Below are positions 1 to 11,301 of a stretch of DNA of 64,000 bases, one piece after another (positions within the stretch are counted from its first letter, which is position 1; every line of letters starts with the position of its first letter). The notes under the pieces are model-generated. The model was given only the letters and a program-made list of their open reading frames with translations. It did not search any database and had not been told where the DNA came from. A program made the translations under genes and the position numbers. The stretch is from the NCBI RefSeq assembly GCF_013388355.1, contig NZ_CP058246.1, forward strand, positions 248,001 to 312,000, given 5' to 3'. Source of the stretch: Flavobacterium sp. LPB0248. GTDB lineage: Bacteria > Bacteroidota > Bacteroidia > Flavobacteriales > Flavobacteriaceae.

Positions 1-372
1 GCACCAGTCTCATTTTATAATGAACCAAGACAACTTCTGTCAAATGAAAAATTCACTTGATAAGAATAGACGTTTACACAAATTCAAAACATTTATAATC
101 GAATTTGAAATATCATTTTCATCACCGCATTTAACTTAGCTACATCAAACATTCATCAAATTAAGAAACCTTATTTTTTGTTTTAAAAATATAGCACTGA
201 TGAATTTCTATACAGCACTGAATCAAAAATTGAACTTACAAAAACAGCTTTATCGAATTAAGAACGAACATTAAAACATATTTTCTATAAAAACAACAAG
301 CTTTTCTTTGGCTTGAAAATACAATCTAGCCAAAAATCGCTGATTTACTAACTCAACCAAAACCGCTTTATT
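1..372. other. AT-rich intergenic start of window
   Basis: This stretch holds no convincing ORF, hairpin terminator or perfect TAnnTTTG box. It is very AT-rich and presumably contains the promoter and leader of the secreted lyase-like gene that follows. Confidence 0.5.
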
Positions 373-3300
373 ATGAAAAAAAGTTTACTTGTTTTACTTT
401 GTGTATTTTCTTTATTAGAAAGTAAAGCACAAAATTCCAATTGGGAATACAACTTTGGCATTACCGCCTCGATGCCATACACATCTACTGCTTATAGTTC
501 AACTTATTTGCCTTCACCAACGGCTGGTGGAGGTACTGCTAGTGTAAGAGCTTCGTCTACTACTGAAGGTATTGTTGAACTCACTTCTTCTAATTTGGCA
601 GGAGGTTCGGGAGCCGAACTTAAAATGAATGGTGGTACAACCGTATCGGGCGCAAAATTTGGTTTGGGTCCTTTTACAGCTACAGCCGTTGCTGCGTTTG
701 AATGCAAGATCAACATTACATCAGGAACTAATGGCAGATTCTTAATCTATTTTGGCAATGGCAGCAATTTTACCAACGGTAGCGGAATAAGTTTACCGCA
801 AACATTTGCCGCCTTAAGACTGTCTCCTACTCCCACCGCAATAAGCCTTGATTGGCTTTCGTCTACGACAAGTCCAAACTATACAACAGCAGGACTTTCG
901 CAGGTTACAATAAATAAAAGTCAGGTTTATGTTCTGAAATTTTTTATGAACAATAGCAATGCTGAAACTTCCTATACAACTGGAAGTGCGTCTAACTTAA
1001 CTACTCATAACCTTGCTGCAGGAACTTTTGACATCTGGATCGATAATACTAAAGTACTTACCAATGCTGACCCTGGAACTGGTTTTCTTCCGCAAGGCTC
1101 TAATATTAACAGTATGAATTTGCTGAATGTGGGAGCAGGATCATCGGCGCCTATACTATATGTTGATGATATCGTGTATTCTAACTCTTTAATTGCAACA
1201 CCACCCACACCTCCTGCAACGATTACCGATACCCTTGTTACTGTTGACTATGAAAGTGGTACAGTAAACTCTGGAATTTCAAACTTGACTACAACACACG
1301 CCACTGCTAGTGATGCGGAATATTTAGTAAGTCCTGGCCGAACTGGCAATTATGCTATAGCTCATCGCGTAACCATTGGAGATTCGGGATATTTTTCTGA
1401 TAACCATTGGCGAAGCGAGGCAGCTACAGCTCAAATGTTTGCAGATGGAAAATATTATCCTGGAGATGAACGTCGTTTTGAAGTGAGTTTGCAACTGAAA
1501 GATTGGGAATCTTATACTGCGGGAATGGCCCAAAATGGCGATATTATTTTTCAAGGCAAACAAAGTGGAGGAGAAAATCCTGCATGGTACTTAAGCGCAA
1601 AACGCAATAGCATTACCTTCCGTATACCTAACGACAATATTGAACCGTCTATCATAGATGATTTTCGTCCTTACATCAATCAATGGATTGATTTTAGGAT
1701 TGATGCAAAAATGACAACCGATAATACGGGTTATTATAAGGTTTATTACAGGTTACCGGGTCAGACAGAATATACTTTAGCGTGGCAGGTAAGCAACTTT
1801 AAAACTTTCAATCAGGATGTTCCTGAAGCTAATCCTTCTGGATATTTGAAATGGGGCTTGTATCGTCCCGGACAGTCTATTACATCTGATCCTCCTAATG
1901 TTATGACACGAATTATTTATCATGATGACATCAAAATTTTTGAGCTGAATAATACTAGTGCGCCTGTACAAATCTGGGGAAACACATTCACTGGAAATAA
2001 TGTTGAATTTATCGCGCCTATTACGGCAGGAAACACCACAAATCCTAATATAATCAGTGACGAAAATGCGGCACCAAATTTTTATTATGGCACTATCGGT
2101 GGCCTCAATACAGCAGGCGTAATTAGTGGTCGTGTTTTACTAAATGGCTGGACCAGCAAAACAAATGCTTCAGATCCTGCTACTTCACTTAATCCTGATC
2201 AGTATTTTGAGTTCAAACTTCAACCTAAAAATGGCTATAAAATAGATTTTTCTAATCTTCAATTTACGGCTAGAAAAGGAAACGCTTCTGATCCTAGCAC
2301 ATTTGTTATAAGATCCAGCATAGACGGTTTTACAAGTGATATTACGGCACCTCAAACCTTCACTGGAACTGCTGCAACTTTGCTTACTTATGACTTAAGC
2401 CCTTTGACCAATATCAAAACCCCGATTACATTGCGTTTATACTGGTACGGATCAAACAGAACCTCTGGAACTTCTTTAGTGGGTATTGATGACTTTTCAT
2501 TCAACGGTCAAGTTAAACCAGTACTCTATCTGCCTGAAATGTCAAATATTATTACTAACACTAATACGGGTTTGCCTACCTATACAGCACAAGCCAATGA
2601 ATTTGACATCACCGCATTAAACAACTGCAGTAACGTTGCTTACAGCTATTTGCTTACTGGAGCAACCTCTGCTACTGGTAATACTACATTAGCCAATAAA
2701 GTTTTTAATAAAGGAATTACAACTGTTACGTGGACAGCAGCCGATGGATGCAATAATAGTTCGACTTCTTTTACTATTACGATTAATGATACAGAAAAGC
2801 CTGTTTTTGCAATACCTGCACCCATAACGCTCTCAAATGACGAAAATCAGTGTGGTGCGACATTACTGTTAACTCAACCAATAGTAACCGATAATTGTGC
2901 TGTAACAGGTATTACCAATAACGCACCAGCATTATTTCCAAATGGTACAACAACTGTAATATGGACTGCTACCGATGAAAATGGCAATACCGCCACAACC
3001 TCGCAAACGGTGACGGTTACGGATGCACAAAAACCAACTGTAAACTCAGTTGCTTCTGTTGTTCTTTGTTATGAATCAAGCGGAAATTACAATATCCCTT
3101 CAGCAACTGCTACCGATAATTGTACAATTGATACCGTTACTTATACAATTACAGGTGCAACTACAAGAAACGGAAATGGATTAGATGCAAGTGGAAATTT
3201 TAACGTAGGAACATCCGTTATAACATGGACCGTTACTGATAACGCAGGAAATAATAGTACTAACACCTCAACAGTAACCATCAATAATATGATTGCGGCT

Positions 3301-3972
3301 CTCATTCCAGATGTATATGCTGTAAATCCGGGAGGAGACGCTAATATTATTTACTTAGGATATGGCCCTTCTTCTTTAACATTGAACGCAACGCCTACAA
3401 ATGGAACAGCACCTTTTACTTATTTGTGGAGTAACGGAGCTACAACAGATGCTATTTCTATTAATCCGTCAACACCGGGAGTTCACGATTACAGCGTAAC
3501 TATTACTGATGCAAAAGGCTGTTATATTACCATAACAAAACAAATAAAAGTAATCGATATTAGCTGTGGTGCAAAAAAAGTACTAATATGCCATACGAAC
3601 AATAAAAGTCTTTGCATTTCTACCAATGCTGTGTCAGCACATTTAGCACATGGCTGTCATCTAGGCTCATGCGAAGCTACTTTGTCTTTAAAAAATACTG
3701 CAACAAAAATTTCAGAACATCAAATAGATGATTTTATAGTTAATGCATCGCCAAATCCAACAAAAACTGAATTTCAGATAAACATCATTGGAGGAGATGA
3801 AACACAGGCTATTTATATTAATCTGTTCGATATATTGGGAAGAAAAATAGATACTGTCAAATCAAATTACACGTCGGCCATAATACTAAAAAATAACTTT
3901 AGTGCAGGAATATATCTTGCCGAAATATGCAATGGAACGAATACAAAAACCATTAAGCTTATAAAACAATAA
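373..3972 (+). CDS. Secreted polysaccharide lyase-like multidomain protein with T9SS sorting domain
   Basis: The 1199-residue product begins with a signal peptide (about 1-19, ending SKAQ). Residues about 20-270 look like a beta-jelly-roll. Residues about 290-530 resemble the heparin-lyase-like polysaccharide lyase fold (HWRSE near the start, then WYLSAKR and YLKWGLYRPG). A further beta domain lies at about 535-710, followed by HYR/Ig-like repeats at about 720-1010 with the phrases TWTAADGC and TDNCAVTG. A Cys/His segment (KVLICHTNN ... AHLAHGCHLGSC) lies near residue 1080. The last 80 residues match a type A type IX secretion signal (NASPNPT, DILGRKI, GIYL). Expected to be secreted or attached to the cell surface and to act on a polyuronate or glycosaminoglycan-like polymer; the substrate is unknown. 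The start is fixed by the signal peptide. Confidence 0.8.
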   Translation: MKKSLLVLLCVFSLLESKAQNSNWEYNFGITASMPYTSTAYSSTYLPSPTAGGGTASVRASSTTEGIVELTSSNLAGGSGAELKMNGGTTVSGAKFGLGPFTATAVAAFECKINITSGTNGRFLIYFGNGSNFTNGSGISLPQTFAALRLSPTPTAISLDWLSSTTSPNYTTAGLSQVTINKSQVYVLKFFMNNSNAETSYTTGSASNLTTHNLAAGTFDIWIDNTKVLTNADPGTGFLPQGSNINSMNLLNVGAGSSAPILYVDDIVYSNSLIATPPTPPATITDTLVTVDYESGTVNSGISNLTTTHATASDAEYLVSPGRTGNYAIAHRVTIGDSGYFSDNHWRSEAATAQMFADGKYYPGDERRFEVSLQLKDWESYTAGMAQNGDIIFQGKQSGGENPAWYLSAKRNSITFRIPNDNIEPSIIDDFRPYINQWIDFRIDAKMTTDNTGYYKVYYRLPGQTEYTLAWQVSNFKTFNQDVPEANPSGYLKWGLYRPGQSITSDPPNVMTRIIYHDDIKIFELNNTSAPVQIWGNTFTGNNVEFIAPITAGNTTNPNIISDENAAPNFYYGTIGGLNTAGVISGRVLLNGWTSKTNASDPATSLNPDQYFEFKLQPKNGYKIDFSNLQFTARKGNASDPSTFVIRSSIDGFTSDITAPQTFTGTAATLLTYDLSPLTNIKTPITLRLYWYGSNRTSGTSLVGIDDFSFNGQVKPVLYLPEMSNIITNTNTGLPTYTAQANEFDITALNNCSNVAYSYLLTGATSATGNTTLANKVFNKGITTVTWTAADGCNNSSTSFTITINDTEKPVFAIPAPITLSNDENQCGATLLLTQPIVTDNCAVTGITNNAPALFPNGTTTVIWTATDENGNTATTSQTVTVTDAQKPTVNSVASVVLCYESSGNYNIPSATATDNCTIDTVTYTITGATTRNGNGLDASGNFNVGTSVITWTVTDNAGNNSTNTSTVTINNMIAALIPDVYAVNPGGDANIIYLGYGPSSLTLNATPTNGTAPFTYLWSNGATTDAISINPSTPGVHDYSVTITDAKGCYITITKQIKVIDISCGAKKVLICHTNNKSLCISTNAVSAHLAHGCHLGSCEATLSLKNTATKISEHQIDDFIVNASPNPTKTEFQINIIGGDETQAIYINLFDILGRKIDTVKSNYTSAIILKNNFSAGIYLAEICNGTNTKTIKLIKQ

Positions 3973-4007
3973 TGTAATTCTTATTTGAAAAAATTCATCT
4001 CAAAAAA

Positions 4008-4045
4008 AACTGCCCCTAAATAGTGTTTAGCTATCAGGGGCAGTT
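4008..4045. terminator. Bidirectional terminator between convergent genes
   Basis: A perfect 10-bp stem (AACTGCCCCT / AGGGGCAGTT) lies between the secreted lyase gene and katG. On the minus strand it is followed by an unbroken T run, so it is an especially good terminator for katG. Confidence 0.85.
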
Positions 4046-4074
4046 CTTATTATTAACTTATTGCTTCTACTGTA

Positions 4075-6833
<2,759 letters not shown>

Positions 6834-7625
6834 ATGAAGAATTTTTTAAAATTAACCAGCGTGCTATTTATTACAGCATTGGTACTTAATTCCTGTGAAA
6901 AGGAACAAGAAGATTTAAATGGAAAACAAATTGCTAAAAAAGAAGCACAGCAGCTTGCTAACAAAGATACCATCTCTGCTAATGCACCGCTTGAAGGCAG
7001 TACAACAGCTAAAGGAACAGCCGGAGCAAGAACCATTACATTACAAACCAATACATTATCTTGTCCTGGCGGTTTATGCACGTCATACGGCGTTTGGTCT
7101 ACAGGTGTTTATACTGTTTGGTTCCAAATGAAATTTAACAACGGATTCTACTGGAGCCGAGGCGGAAAATGTGGATATGGAATCTTAATTGGTGACCAAA
7201 ATACAGGAGGTGATGCAGCATGGGACGGAAATGGCGGAAGTGCTAGATTTATGTGGTACTGCCCTAGTGGATCTAACAGTGCAAAAGGAAGCGGTGCTTA
7301 CCTTCAGCCTTATGTGTATTACAGAGATCAACCAGGACAATATGGAAATGACTTTGGTAAAAAATACTATATTCAAGAAGGTGTGACATATAATTGTCAA
7401 ATATCTGTGAAGTTGAATACAGGTTCTAATACAGACGGATACGTTAAATATTACGTAAATGGAACAGAGATATTGAACGAAAAAATTCGCTGGGTAACGA
7501 ACGATTCTAAGCGAAATGTAAATGCTGTAAGTCTACACACTTTCCGTGGCGGAAGTCAAGATTATTGGACAGCTCCGGTAACAAGTTCTATTTATTATCC
7601 AAGCGCATCTTGGGATGCTCTATAA
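6834..7625 (+). CDS. PL14-like polysaccharide lyase lipoprotein
   Basis: The 263-residue product has a lipoprotein signal (MKKFLKL-type start, lipobox LNSC near residue 20). A charged linker of about 40 residues follows, then a beta-sandwich of about 200 residues. The segment GGKCGYGILIGD ... GGSARFMWY resembles the conserved Gly-rich core of family 14 polysaccharide lyases (alginate/glucuronan lyases), and the closing strand HTFRGGSQDYW fits the same family. Likely an outer-membrane-anchored lyase that cleaves a uronate polymer. Together with the secreted lyase-like protein on the other side of katG it suggests polyuronate use. The family call is moderate and the substrate unknown. Confidence 0.65.
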   Translation: MKNFLKLTSVLFITALVLNSCEKEQEDLNGKQIAKKEAQQLANKDTISANAPLEGSTTAKGTAGARTITLQTNTLSCPGGLCTSYGVWSTGVYTVWFQMKFNNGFYWSRGGKCGYGILIGDQNTGGDAAWDGNGGSARFMWYCPSGSNSAKGSGAYLQPYVYYRDQPGQYGNDFGKKYYIQEGVTYNCQISVKLNTGSNTDGYVKYYVNGTEILNEKIRWVTNDSKRNVNAVSLHTFRGGSQDYWTAPVTSSIYYPSASWDAL

Positions 7626-7669
7626 TGTATAGACTTTAAAACAATTTGGGCCGGAAAAAATTAAATATA

Positions 7670-7715
7670 CAACTTCGATGCTTTTTATTATTTGCTAATA
7701 AAAACATCGAAGTTG
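7670..7715. terminator. Terminator hairpin between convergent genes
   Basis: A perfect 11-bp stem (CAACTTCGATG / CATCGAAGTTG) encloses a 24-nt AT-rich loop and is followed by TTTTT on the plus strand. It ends the PL14-like gene and may also stop the convergent GNAT gene. Confidence 0.8.
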
Positions 7716-7722
7716 TTTTTAC

Positions 7723-8706
7723 TTAAAATTCTAATTCTTTTCTAAAACAAATACTAGTTTCGATGCCAGCATATTGTCCATAATTTTCAGTAACTGCGTA
7801 ACCACTTTTAGTATATAGTCTCACTGCTTCGACCTGCACATTACTGGTTTCCAAAACGGTAGATACATAACCCAATTCTTTTGCCCAGTTTTCAAGTTCA
7901 TTCAAAATTTTACTGGCAATGCTTCTTCCTCTAAATTCTTCAGAAACAAACATACGTTTTACCTCAACAGATTCTGCATCAAATTGTTTTATAGCTCCGC
8001 AACCCACTGCAGTACCATTGACATACGCAATAATAACATGCTTGATACTGTCCAATTTATTAAATTGATTAAAGTATTCCTGCATCTCACCATTTCTACT
8101 TGCTAAATTGGCATCCAATTCTACAATCAATTTTGAAAAATCTGCATTCTGAGAATTAGTTCTTTCGAGTGTCAAATCTTCTGTATATCCGTATATATTC
8201 ATGTCTATTAAATCTTGTTCTCTCTTTCTGTAATCTTTCTTTAAAAGTCCTTCGTACACAAATCCTGAACGTTCTGCAACTTTAATGCTTGCTGTATTTT
8301 CTTCAGCAATTTTCATAAAAAGTCTATTAAATTTCTTTGAGGCAAAACACCAGCTCTTAAACGCAGTCAATGCTTCGGTAGCATAATTATTGCCATTGTG
8401 TTGCTTAAAAATAAAATAGGCAAGTTCACCTTTAGGTATTTTCCAATCGATTTCTCTGACAGATATATGTCCTATAAGTTCCTTGCTTTCTTTTTTAAAT
8501 ATTCCATAGGCATAACTTTTATTCTCTTTCCAATCCAAATCTTTCTGCTCGAAATACTTTTTGGTCGACTCCAAACTATCATTCAATTTTATCATGTTAG
8601 CAAAGTAATCAAACAAATGTTCTTTGTTACTAGACAAAATATTAAAAAAGTTCTCAGAATCTTCTAGTTTATAAGGTTTTATTATAAGTCGTTTGGTTGT
8701 AATCAT
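7723..8706 (-). CDS. Tandem GNAT acetyltransferase (RimJ/RimL-like plus second GNAT domain)
   Basis: This 327-residue protein contains two complete acetyltransferase domains. Residues 1-180 are RimJ/RimL-like (TTKRLIIKPY start, NNYATEAL acetyl-CoA loop, NTASIKVAERSGF). Residues about 185-327 form a second GNAT fold with an acetyl-CoA loop EEFRGRSIASKIL and a terminal YTKSGY motif. Both should transfer an acetyl group from acetyl-CoA to an amine, perhaps a protein N-terminus or a small molecule; substrates cannot be told. The two halves are normally separate proteins. Cytoplasmic, single gene. Confidence 0.85.
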   Translation of the reverse strand: MITTKRLIIKPYKLEDSENFFNILSSNKEHLFDYFANMIKLNDSLESTKKYFEQKDLDWKENKSYAYGIFKKESKELIGHISVREIDWKIPKGELAYFIFKQHNGNNYATEALTAFKSWCFASKKFNRLFMKIAEENTASIKVAERSGFVYEGLLKKDYRKREQDLIDMNIYGYTEDLTLERTNSQNADFSKLIVELDANLASRNGEMQEYFNQFNKLDSIKHVIIAYVNGTAVGCGAIKQFDAESVEVKRMFVSEEFRGRSIASKILNELENWAKELGYVSTVLETSNVQVEAVRLYTKSGYAVTENYGQYAGIETSICFRKELEF

Positions 8707-8836
8707 TATTTGGCAATTTGTAAATAAGAAAGTATTGAATGCTGTTTTCAGAGGATAAAGCTAGATATAAATGTTATGCATAAAAATGCTATTTTTTTAT
8801 TTGTTAATGCTTTTTTTGCATTACTTTTTTTGTTTC

Positions 8837-9532
8837 TCATATCAATTTACTTTTAATCTCTTTATACTTAGAACGGCCTATTGGCAATAAATCACCGTTC
8901 TTTAACTGCATACTGTACTTGCCTCCTGTTTCAACGACAATTTTCTCTGCTTGTTCCCAACAGAGAATATAGGATTTATGGATTCTTTCAAATGTTTCTG
9001 GAAGCAATTTTTCTAAGGCTTCCAGCGATTTATCGTGCAGCTCTATTTTATTGTTTGATAAGTGTAGTTCGGTATAAATTCCTGCTCCTTTGATGTATAA
9101 AATTTCATTAATTGGAACAAGTCGAAATGTTTTTCCTTTTCTGACTGCCAAAAAACGAACATCTCCATCTGATTGTTTTCCTTGAGTTGTAAAACGCGTA
9201 AAAGCCTGATTTAATCTGTTTTGATCAAAAGGCTTGGGAACAAAATCTAACACGCCATAATTGAAAGCCGTTATTGCTTTATCTGTATAAGCCGAAATGA
9301 TAATGGTCTGAAATGGACCAGCAACGAAAGTCTGCAGAATTTCGAACCCATCTTCTCCATTTAGGTTTAAGTCTAATAAAAGCAAATCAATTGAATGCTG
9401 TTCAATTGTGACTAATCCATTCTCGAGAGAATCTGCAAGAAGAATTTGCACGTCCTTATCAAAGAATTCACGTGTCATTCTTTCTATCCGTTTTGCAATA
9501 CGGGCTTCGTCTTCAATTATTAGTATTTTCAT
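8837..9532 (-). CDS. LytTR-family response regulator
   Basis: The 231-residue product has a receiver domain (1-120; acidic pocket IIEDEARIA, phospho-acceptor in LLLLDLNLNGEDG, switch Lys in FVPKPF) and a C-terminal LytTR DNA-binding domain (about 130-231; FLAVRKGKTFRLVPINEILYIKG, HKSYILCWE). Its start is 3 nt after the stop of the sensor kinase gene, so the two form a pair. LytTR regulators bind paired direct repeats. The divergent TonB-dependent receptor is a possible target, but I see no clear repeat there. Confidence 0.93.
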   Translation of the reverse strand: MKILIIEDEARIAKRIERMTREFFDKDVQILLADSLENGLVTIEQHSIDLLLLDLNLNGEDGFEILQTFVAGPFQTIIISAYTDKAITAFNYGVLDFVPKPFDQNRLNQAFTRFTTQGKQSDGDVRFLAVRKGKTFRLVPINEILYIKGAGIYTELHLSNNKIELHDKSLEALEKLLPETFERIHKSYILCWEQAEKIVVETGGKYSMQLKNGDLLPIGRSKYKEIKSKLI

Positions 9533-9534
9533 TT

Positions 9535-11166
9535 TTAATTGGAAATTTTAATCGTTGTTTCCCAGCCTTTTTCTACTGCATGAGAATCAAAAGACCAATT
9601 GGTGCCATAACTCTCTGTTAATCTTGCTTCGATATATTTAAATCCAGTTCCCATTCGACGCTCTTTTTTAGTATGCCGATTTTGAGCAAACGTCAACAAA
9701 GTATATTGTTTAAAATGTTTTTCTTTGATAAAACTTAGAGAGAAAATAATACATCCTTGTTTTGGAGGAAGGCTGTGCGTAATTCCGTTTTCTATAATGG
9801 TATGAAAAATTGCTGGCGGAATGGTTTCGTTCTCGTCAATTCCGTTTTCTTTCCATTCATAACAAATTTCTTTACGAAAAGACATTACTTCCAAATGCCT
9901 TCGACACAAATCAATTTCCTTTCTGATGGGAATTAGAGTGTCTTCGGCAATATCATTCATAATATCAAACTCTTCTGCAAGAGCACGAATAAAAACAACT
10001 CCTTTTTTTGGAGATTCTTCAATCCAATCAATTAATGAAGTTAACGTATTGCGGAGAAAATGCGGCTGAATATTTTTCTTGATTAATTCTAATTGTAATC
10101 TTGAAGAGAGCATCAAGGATGCATTATGAGCTTCCTCTATTGCTTTTGTCCGTATTGTATGTAGATAAAGCATGCATAATACCAAAATGGTAAAAGCGAT
10201 AAACAATCCAAAATCGTAAAACATAAAATAATTAACCGCCACGCCTGCTAGTAAACCTGCGACAACAATAAGACCTCCTTTTACTTTTCGGATTGCCGCA
10301 TCGATTGCGATCACCAACGAAAAAATACGAGCCGTAATAGTAAAATAAGCTGCAGAAGTATCATAATGACCGTAGTAGCCAATATAAACTCCTAAAAGAG
10401 TGAGTAATAAAAGAAATAAAAACAGTTTTTTCCCTTTAAACTCAAACTGCAGCATAAAATACCAAGGTATGAGCAATGAAATAGCTAAAGTCAGCCAACC
10501 AATAATTTTTAAGCGGGTATAATAATGATTATATGGAATATCTACATAAAATTTTACGTATTCTAGAATTAACAGAAAAAAGAAAAGCAGGCAGATTATT
10601 CCGAAAAGTAGAACCGTTAATTCTTTTTTGGCACTGTTGATATAAAGAAAAAAATAGTAAACCGATGCAATGAGGAAAGCGCCAGCCATAATATTCATAA
10701 AAGATAGTACAACAAGCGGTGCTCGATGAAGCCGTAAATAGCTTTCGAGTTTCACATGAATTTCACGCTCTGCATCACGAAAGTACGATTGCGTACCGAT
10801 TAAGGTAACAGTGTGTTTTCTTCCGTAAGACAGTTTCTTTGGTATTTGATAATAAGTTGTTTCTGTTCCTGGCACCTCAGCACGGCCATCTTTTGCCATC
10901 TGTCCATTTCTTCCCACCAAAACTCCGTCCCAATACACATCAAAAGCACCAAAAGCATTAACCTGAAGTCCTAAAGGTTCGTTTTTATGTTGACGTTTTT
11001 CAATCTCAAGGTCTATTTGAAATTTAAAGTTGGAATTATCCCAATCATGCTGTTTATGATCATAATCAACCATGTAGGTCACGTCGGATGTAATGTACTC
11101 TCTATAGTGCTTACACGACGTAAGCAGCAGAAGGCATAAAACAGTAAAAAAGACAGATTTATACAT
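9535..11166 (-). CDS. LytS-type sensor histidine kinase with periplasmic 7TMR-DISM-like sensor
   Basis: I place the start at 11166, 13 codons inside the longest frame, because it gives a proper lipoprotein-like signal (MYKSVFFTVLCLLLLTSC), for 543 residues. A periplasmic beta-domain of about 150 residues (AFGAFDVYWDGVLVGRNG) is followed by about seven membrane segments and then a His_kinase core with QPHFLRNTL carrying the phospho-His. The C-terminal ATPase part is divergent (IENGITHSL for the N box, GTGFKYIEARL). It pairs with the LytTR regulator directly downstream and probably senses an extracellular ligand; the signal is unknown. Confidence 0.88.
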   Translation of the reverse strand: MYKSVFFTVLCLLLLTSCKHYREYITSDVTYMVDYDHKQHDWDNSNFKFQIDLEIEKRQHKNEPLGLQVNAFGAFDVYWDGVLVGRNGQMAKDGRAEVPGTETTYYQIPKKLSYGRKHTVTLIGTQSYFRDAEREIHVKLESYLRLHRAPLVVLSFMNIMAGAFLIASVYYFFLYINSAKKELTVLLFGIICLLFFFLLILEYVKFYVDIPYNHYYTRLKIIGWLTLAISLLIPWYFMLQFEFKGKKLFLFLLLLTLLGVYIGYYGHYDTSAAYFTITARIFSLVIAIDAAIRKVKGGLIVVAGLLAGVAVNYFMFYDFGLFIAFTILVLCMLYLHTIRTKAIEEAHNASLMLSSRLQLELIKKNIQPHFLRNTLTSLIDWIEESPKKGVVFIRALAEEFDIMNDIAEDTLIPIRKEIDLCRRHLEVMSFRKEICYEWKENGIDENETIPPAIFHTIIENGITHSLPPKQGCIIFSLSFIKEKHFKQYTLLTFAQNRHTKKERRMGTGFKYIEARLTESYGTNWSFDSHAVEKGWETTIKISN

Positions 11167-11301
11167 AAGATAAAGATAAAATAAATATCGATTTGAGAAA
11201 TGCATTTTAAAAGCTCATAGAGCCGTTCGCATGTTTTAAAAAGCAGCATTCTATTTTATAAAGTAATCTTGTACTGAAAAATCAATCAAAATCAATCAAT
11301 C

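Noticed and set aside
1324..1563. Frames on the opposite strand of the secreted lyase gene
   Set aside because: They lie wholly inside the lyase gene and have no signal, domain or start context.
8760..8830. Short AATGC...GCATT hairpins between the GNAT and LytTR genes
   Set aside because: They lack a T run in the direction of either neighbouring gene's end and are likely chance in AT-rich DNA.
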